Of a stretch of DNA of 11,420 nucleotides, positions 7,524 to 11,420 are shown one piece after another (position 1 is the stretch's first letter; each line of letters begins with the position of its first letter). Location of the stretch: the NCBI GenBank assembly GCA_903833025.1, contig CAILDT010000740.1, forward strand, positions 1-11,420. The letters are read 5' to 3'. Position numbers and translations under genes: made by a program. The notes beneath the pieces are model-generated. The model searched no databases, had not been told where the DNA came from, and was given only the letters and a program-made list of their open reading frames with translations. This DNA is from an uncultured Bacteroidota bacterium. GTDB taxonomy: Bacteria; Bacteroidota; Bacteroidia; 2-12-FULL-35-15.

Positions 7524-9173
7524 TTACTGCACTACTATCTTTCTATTCACCACATCTCTATTTTCATCCGTTATCTGTACAAAATAAATCCCGTTACTTA
7601 ATTCTCCTTTTTCTATAACTGCTTCTTTCCTTCCAACTCCGAACTCTTCGCTCCTTACTATATTGCCAAGCACATCCATTATCTTAATACGTTGTATATT
7701 ATATTTTGCACTTGTAATAATAGTTTGATTGGAGAATGGATTCGGAGCAATTATTATTTGTTCATCTTCTGCAATTAATTCATTGGTTGCAACTGACGGA
7801 TTGCAGGCATCACCAACCGTTATGGTTTTACTATGTACTTGTGTTCGCGGATTTGTTACTATTCCTCCGCTGCCAACTGTGGTTACAGGGGTTGAAGTGA
7901 GCAACGTAATATTCAATGCGTGGCTATGCGGATTAATCTGATGACAGCCACTGTTGCCCAATGCATCTGTTTTTATTAAATAAATATCTTTTGAATAATA
8001 GCCAGGAAGATTAAACCCAATGTTATGGCCACCTATAATATAACCGCCATCGGGTGTTTGGCGCACCGAATTGCCCATATCAGTAATTGCGCCATACACC
8101 TTAGTCCACAATGTATCGCCAATGCTATTTGTTTTTACAACATATACATCAATCGAACTTTGAAAAGTAAAAGCATCGGTCATTCCCGAAACAATATAAC
8201 CACCGTCGGATGTTTGCTGCATCGAATATCCCTGGTCGGCAAACTGCCCGCCATATACTTTGCTCCACGTAAGCAAGCCGCTAGCATTGGTTTTAAAAAG
8301 CAACACATCCATTTTACTTGTCCAGATAGAACCTCCTACTGCATATCCGCCGTAAGTTGTTTGCTGCACTTCTGCTCCGTAATTAGATACTGTGCCTCCG
8401 TAAGTGCCTGACCACTGCACATTACCCAAACTATCCGTTTTTACAAGATACACATAATTTACACCAAGCCCGAAACTTTTACTTTCGCCACATAGTATAT
8501 AACCGCCGTCAGTAGTTTGTTTCACCGAATTAAATTCATCATTATCTATTCCTCCGTACGTTTTTGTCCACAGCGTATCTCCAACAGAATTTGTTTTTAT
8601 AACATAGCCTTCGCTCAATGTACCGTAACTGGCTGTAGCTCCTGCAATAATATATCCGCCATCAGTTGTTTGCCTCACCGAATTACCTGATTCACTATTT
8701 ATTCCGCCATACGTTTTTGTCCAAAGTGTATCACCATTAATATCTGTTTTTATAACGTATATATCAGTAGCTCCTGCGCCAAAACTGGTAGTATTACCAA
8801 CCACTATAAAGCCTCCATCGGCAGTTTGCTCCACCTCGTTGCCCATATCACTGGCTGTTCCGCCGTATGTTTTTGTCCAGATGGTATCACCAAAATTATT
8901 TGTTTTGATAAGATAAACATCATCGCTTCCTGCACCATAATAATCAGTGAAGCCGCAGATAATATAGCCACTGGTGCTTATTCCGGTTACCAGTTCCACA
9001 TCTGTACACCGTTCTTCAAAATTGGGTTGTCCTATTGTTTTCTGAAACATTGTTTGTGCAATACCTTTATTCTGAAACAAGTGGAACACCACAAAAAGGA
9101 ATATTATTTTCGTGATTCCTTTAAAATCAAGCATTGCAAATACAAATTGGGAAGAAGTAATTTTTGTTTTCAT
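7524..9173 (-). CDS. Tandem-repeat exported protein (WTKTYGG/DGGY repeats) with T9SS sorting domain
   Basis: A 549-residue protein with seven units of about 53 residues between residues about 47 and 405. The pattern is (L/I)WTK.YGG...D.GNSV.QT.DGGYI..G.T.S.G.....VY.IKT...GDT. Repeats of this kind are frequent in Bacteroidota secreted proteins and are predicted to build a beta-propeller. A Cys-containing linker (Cys410, Cys457) leads to a T9SS type A domain (about 468-549: QIIIAPNPFSNQTIIT; IMDVLGNIVRS; GELSNGIYFVQITDENRD; end KIVVQ). The signal peptide has its hydrophobic core at IIFLFVVFHLF and cleavage after GIAQ (about residue 40). The ATG at 9173 gives an unusually long N-region; the in-frame ATG at 9134 (MLDFKGITK) would give a more typical signal peptide and may be the true start. 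I saw no clear promoter. Its function and ligand are unknown; it probably forms its own transcription unit, closed by the terminator at 7467-7500. Confidence 0.85.
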   Translation of the reverse strand: MKTKITSSQFVFAMLDFKGITKIIFLFVVFHLFQNKGIAQTMFQKTIGQPNFEERCTDVELVTGISTSGYIICGFTDYYGAGSDDVYLIKTNNFGDTIWTKTYGGTASDMGNEVEQTADGGFIVVGNTTSFGAGATDIYVIKTDINGDTLWTKTYGGINSESGNSVRQTTDGGYIIAGATASYGTLSEGYVIKTNSVGDTLWTKTYGGIDNDEFNSVKQTTDGGYILCGESKSFGLGVNYVYLVKTDSLGNVQWSGTYGGTVSNYGAEVQQTTYGGYAVGGSIWTSKMDVLLFKTNASGLLTWSKVYGGQFADQGYSMQQTSDGGYIVSGMTDAFTFQSSIDVYVVKTNSIGDTLWTKVYGAITDMGNSVRQTPDGGYIIGGHNIGFNLPGYYSKDIYLIKTDALGNSGCHQINPHSHALNITLLTSTPVTTVGSGGIVTNPRTQVHSKTITVGDACNPSVATNELIAEDEQIIIAPNPFSNQTIITSAKYNIQRIKIMDVLGNIVRSEEFGVGRKEAVIEKGELSNGIYFVQITDENRDVVNRKIVVQ

Positions 9174-9260
9174 AGCATTTAGTTTTAGATAATGTTAGTT
9201 ATTACTTTTCTATATCGGGTGCAAGTTGTAAATAATAATAATACAAAAAATCGGGAAAGA

Positions 9261-9323
9261 GTAAACGGTATGTTTTTCTGCGTAAGCGGTATGTTTTTGA
9301 CGGTAAGTGGTAAATGATAATTT
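9261..9323. repeat. Three-unit 21-bp degenerate tandem repeat
   Basis: Three consecutive 21-bp units begin at 9261, 9282 and 9303 with GTAAACGGTATGTTTTT, GTAAGCGGTATGTTTTT and GTAAGTGGTAAATGATA. The first two differ at few positions; the third is decayed. It lies between the start of the 7524-9173 gene and a terminator. Confidence 0.65.
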
Positions 9324-9332
9324 GAAAAGAAC

Positions 9333-9365
9333 AAAAAAAAGCCCCGCATTGCTGCGGAGCTTTGT
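9333..9365 (-). terminator. Intrinsic terminator downstream of the frameshifted gene
   Basis: Arms AGCCCCGC (9340-9347) and GCGGAGCT (9354-9361) enclose loop ATTGCT. In minus-strand RNA the only non-Watson-Crick position is a U.G wobble, and eight U residues follow (9340-9333); in plus-strand RNA that position is a C/A mismatch. It lies 38 bp past the stop at 9400-9402, supporting the extended gene end. Confidence 0.8.
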
Positions 9366-9399
9366 TTCATCCGTCATCGGACATCAATCATCCGACACT

Positions 9400-10016
9400 T
9401 TACACAATACTCACCGAGCACGGCGTACTATCCGGTCCAGCTTCACCAGTCGGGCTTATGTAATAACAGATAATCCACATTTCCTTACCTACTTTGTCAG
9501 CCGTTACCAGTATTTCAAATTCAGTATGTCCTTCCGGGTCTTGTGTTACATAATCTGCCGCTATGGAGGCGGGCTGCCAACACCAACAAAAGCGATGCGC
9601 ACTCCAATTGCTCCAACATCTTTAGGTTTCTTCTTTTTTGTTGGCATCGAAGGATTGAAAGCAAAAAACACAGGCATTAAAGTAGTGTTAGAAATACAAG
9701 ATACTACAGGAGCAAATTTAACAGCCGGAACGTATGTTCTACGCGCTTTTGGTTTTGCAATTCCTAAGTTAGCATAATCAGCACCTGTAAGGGTTACTGT
9801 AGGATTAGATGAAATTTGTCCTTGCACACCTGTTGTAATTAGTTTGGTGGCAATGTAAAGTGCATTAATGTCTGTAATACTTACAGTTCCATAAGTACTG
9901 CAGTTAGTGTAAGCATCCATCTTTGGAGTCCAATTGGTGAACAAAAGTACGATAGCGTCTTTTTGGTCACTCGAAATTCCAAGGCGTACATAATTTGTAT
10001 TTATATAATTCGTCAT
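9400..10016 (-). pseudogene. Hypothetical protein gene interrupted by a one-base frameshift
   Basis: The ATG at 10014-10016 (MTNYINTNYVRLGISSDQKD) begins an open frame that stops at 9561-9563. Just before that stop, around the C run at 9571-9573, the -1 frame takes over with protein-like sequence of some 55 residues: ASIAADYVTQDPEGHTEF, EILVTADKVGKEMWIICYY, ISPTGEAGPDSTPCSVSIV, then TAA at 9400-9402. Restoring one C to the run joins both parts into a product of about 205 residues. The layout, a helical N-terminal part (TPKMDAYTN, TDINALYIATK) and an Fn3-like beta C-terminus ending ISPTGE.GP.S, resembles from memory a family of Bacteroidota hypothetical proteins without known function. It could be a true pseudogene, a sequencing error, or frameshift decoding. 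Earlier in-frame ATGs at 10067 and 10043 exist, but MTNYIN fits best, with AAAGG 3 bases upstream. No signal peptide is evident. A terminator follows the extended stop, not the early one. Confidence 0.7.
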
Positions 10017-10257
10017 ACCTTTCAAAAAGAAATGGTATTGCATTATTTTATATGATAAATTTAACATTTCTATTATTGTTTTTAATTAATTTAATGGTTT
10101 AATAATTTTTTAAATCTGACTGTTCTAAGGCAGGGTGTTCCATTCTTTTTTTCATTTCCTGCCCATTTGGTAAGCAGATTTTATGTTGGTCATTAGCCGT
10201 TTTTAGTTAATACTAGTACTTGTTTTTGTCACTTTTGCCCTATTTTATTGCGTTTCA
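10017..10257. other. AT-rich spacer upstream of the frameshifted gene
   Basis: I see no convincing gene and no clean TAnnTTTG promoter here. It holds a 6-bp inverted repeat GGCAGG / CCTGCC (10129-10134 and 10158-10163) around a T-rich 23-base loop, of unknown meaning. Confidence 0.5.
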
Positions 10258-10552
10258 GAGATTGAAGCAACAACATCGGAAGTTGAACCTTCATGTTGCG
10301 ATGTTGAAGCTACATCTTCGGAAGTTGAACTTACATGTTGCGAAGTTGAACCTTCATGTTGTGAAGTTGAACCTACAGGAACCGATGTCGTTTGAATTGA
10401 TATACCTAGTTGAAGCTTCATGTTGCGATGTTGAACCTTCACCTTCAGAAGTTGAACCTACACTTTCGGATACTGAAGCTACATGTTGCAATGTTGAACG
10501 TTAATGTTCGGATGTTGTTCCTTCAACATTCGATGCTGTTCCTACAACATCC
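10258..10552. repeat. 21-bp minisatellite, about 14 units
   Basis: The region is built of 21-bp units, consensus about GAWGTTGAACCTWCATGTTG plus one base. Units begin at 10258, 10279, 10300, 10321, 10342 and 10363. A degenerate 43-bp stretch (two units plus one base) runs 10384-10426, then units begin at 10427, 10448, 10469, 10490, 10511 and 10532. The last two have a right half in inverted orientation (CAACATTC, ACAACATCC). Because 21 is a multiple of three and only two of six frames contain a stop per unit, apparent ORFs with seven-residue repeats (KLNLHVA or EVEPSCC forward, GSTSQHE reverse) arise automatically and are not evidence of coding. The one-base slip and stops in the middle break each such frame. 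I treat it as non-coding or a decayed array. Confidence 0.8.
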
Positions 10553-10555
10553 GAA
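10507..10555. repeat. 12-bp perfect inverted repeat closing the 21-bp array
   Basis: TTCGGATGTTGT (10507-10518) and ACAACATCCGAA (10544-10555) are perfect reverse complements around a 25-base spacer. The arms are the boundaries of the last two array units. No U-tract follows, so it is not a standard terminator. Confidence 0.6.
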
Positions 10556-10915
10556 AACGCTGCTTTTACATTTATTCCTCTTTTTAAGAGAGCGAATCCT
10601 GTAAATCTGTTTTTTCAATGAACGTAAAAAAGAGGTGTTCTTCTTTTTTGATGATGCAAAAATATCTTTAAGAATGAAGAGAGTTTTTAGAAATTTCCCA
10701 TTCAGGAAAAAAACTCAATATATTTTTTGGGAGAAGAATTACTCTATAATTTATTAAAAGAGTTTTTATTCACATTTAAGAAACAGGATTTTTCTTCATT
10801 CGTTTGCTGTTGAAGAATTCCAGGATAACGAACATTTATTGCAGCTTCTTTTTCTTCCAATGTAAGTAATTCAATACTTGTAAGCATTTGTTTGTGAGCA
10901 TTAATTATAAATGTA
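10553..10915. other. AT-rich spacer without a confident gene
   Basis: Between the 21-bp array and the right-hand gene I find only a weak A/T-only hairpin (10626-10633 with 10642-10649), a 27-codon plus-strand ORF near 10675 that I do not trust, and a possible 47-codon minus-strand ORF listed separately. No clean Bacteroidota promoter was found before 10916. Confidence 0.5.
10744..10887 (-). CDS. Possible small ORF of 47 residues, unrecognised
   Basis: ATG at 10885-10887 to TAG at 10744-10746, beginning MLTSIELLTLEEKEAAINVR and continuing YPGILQQQTNEEKS. The composition is protein-like (acidic amphipathic stretch, then RYPG), and the frame stays open further upstream to a TGA near 10930, so it may be the remnant of a longer gene rather than an intact small one. 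I recognise no family. It is divergent from the gene starting at 10916. Confidence 0.25.
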   Translation of the reverse strand: MLTSIELLTLEEKEAAINVRYPGILQQQTNEEKSCFLNVNKNSFNKL

Positions 10916-11420
10916 ATGTTTAACCTTACTCGTATTGCTCAAAAACATAACCAGGATGAAAACAATTATTCCACAAAAACATCTAAAAAACTAAGCTGGG
11001 TATTTGCATTAAGTTTTCCGCTTATCTTTTTATTACTTTACGGCGGCGATTATCTAACATCGAAAAAGAAAGAAAGAGTTTTAATTAAATCAGCTGAATC
11101 TATCATTCACGATAACCTTGACAGATTAAACAAGATGGCGAATTATTTTTTTACAAAAGAATGGGTGGCGGAAACGGGAAACACATTGTACTTATTCTCC
11201 CGAACAGATAAAAACTTTCCTCGAATATCAGTTATTGTAAAAGATTCGATAACTGATTATAAAGTATTCCTTGGTTTTGATGCTTACGAGGGTTATAACT
11301 GGAAATATAATGACACCGTAAAGCCGGTTAAAAAAACGTTTATATTTGAAATTACCAAACAAGACAGAGATTACCTAAACACTGTTTTTGATAAGAATTC
11401 AAAGGAAGTAAGATTTAGTG
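10916..11420 (+). CDS. Unrecognised membrane-anchored protein, N-terminal 168 residues (cut by right edge)
   Basis: ATG at 10916 opens a frame that remains open to the window edge; the preceding in-frame stop is TGA at 10895-10897, so this is the first ATG. Residues 1-26 are polar and cytoplasm-like (MFNLTRIAQKHNQDENNYST), followed by one hydrophobic segment at about 27-43 (LSWVFALSFPLIFLLLY). After it come a basic stretch (TSKKKERVLIK), a helical-looking part (SAESIIHDNLDRLNKMANYF) and then a more beta-like part (TLYLFSRTDKNFPRISVIVK; YKVFLGFDAYEGYNWKY). I infer a single-pass inner-membrane protein with a periplasmic domain, but recognise no family and suggest no function. No Shine-Dalgarno site is seen. 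It is the only plus-strand gene after 4157. Confidence 0.7.
   Translation, partial: MFNLTRIAQKHNQDENNYSTKTSKKLSWVFALSFPLIFLLLYGGDYLTSKKKERVLIKSAESIIHDNLDRLNKMANYFFTKEWVAETGNTLYLFSRTDKNFPRISVIVKDSITDYKVFLGFDAYEGYNWKYNDTVKPVKKTFIFEITKQDRDYLNTVFDKNSKEVRFS

Noticed and set aside
8025..9182. Plus-strand ORFs of 118-128 residues opposite the repeat protein
   Set aside because: They are antisense shadows created by the regular repeat of the 7524-9173 gene.
9185..9370. 61-residue minus-strand ORF with PLTVKNI/PLTQKNI repeats
   Set aside because: It is the reverse reading of the terminator plus the three-unit 21-bp repeat; no other coding sign.
9610..9640. Slippery heptamer A AAA AAG in the frameshifted gene as a programmed -1 site
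   Set aside because: The -1 frame from this point hits TAA after four codons, so it cannot produce the extended C-terminus; the shift must lie nearer 9571.
9307..9777. 156-residue plus-strand ORF
   Set aside because: It starts in the terminator region (the KKSPALLRSF segment is the translated hairpin, seen again at the 7473-7494 hairpin) and lies antisense to the better supported frameshifted gene.
10220..10604. Several overlapping ORFs with heptad repeats (KLNLHVA, GSTSQHE) over the 21-bp array
   Set aside because: They follow from the 21-bp period and the absence of stops in four consensus frames; they conflict with one another, have no start signals, and break at the one-base slip in the array.
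10626..10649. Hairpin AAAAAAGA / TCTTTTTT as a terminator
   Set aside because: The stem has almost only A-T pairs and no confident gene ends just before it.
10675..10758. 27-codon plus-strand ORF beginning MKRVFRNFPF
   Set aside because: Too short, no promoter or family resemblance, and it overlaps the better minus-strand ORF end.

Overview
The window looks like a chromosomal segment of a member of the Bacteroidota. The DNA is AT-rich. Three secreted proteins end in type IX secretion (T9SS) sorting domains, a DUF5686-type outer-membrane barrel with a carboxypeptidase-regulatory-like domain is present, and genes mostly lack Shine-Dalgarno sites. Several starts are preceded by the phylum's TAnnTTTG -7 promoter element. 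No rRNA, tRNA, CRISPR array, transposase or phage gene was seen.

Left part (1-4157): a divergent pair of membrane-protein genes, a SpoIIM/DUF95-family protein cut by the left edge (minus strand) and an RDD-family protein (plus strand). These are followed on the plus strand by a small carboxymuconolactone decarboxylase/AhpD-like protein with a CxxC motif and the 824-residue DUF5686 barrel. A perfect bidirectional hairpin terminator (4222-4253) separates this block from the next, convergent one.

Middle part (4274-9173): three minus-strand genes for exported repeat proteins. In transcription order they are a 'WTKTYGG/DGGY' repeat protein, an SBBP-type repeat protein and a GloVer-type (TIGR03803-like) repeat protein. 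Each has a signal peptide, seven repeat units by my count, and nearly the same C-terminal T9SS domain, so each may be a seven-bladed propeller on the cell surface or released. The last two are 13 bp apart and probably share a well-formed promoter (7438-7469), whose -33 box lies in the U-tract of the preceding gene's terminator.

Right part (9174-11420): accessory-looking sequence. A minus-strand gene (9400-10016) appears broken by a one-base frameshift at a C run; its missing C-terminus is readable in the -1 frame and is followed by its own terminator. Two separate 21-bp minisatellites lie here, a three-unit one (9261-9323) and a fourteen-unit one (10258-10552) that ends in a 12-bp inverted repeat. 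A possible 47-residue ORF and the start of an unrecognised membrane-anchored protein (10916 to the right edge) complete the window.

I did not find a clear new multi-gene system. The best candidates for follow-up are the trio of seven-repeat T9SS cargo genes, the frameshifted gene and the 21-bp arrays.
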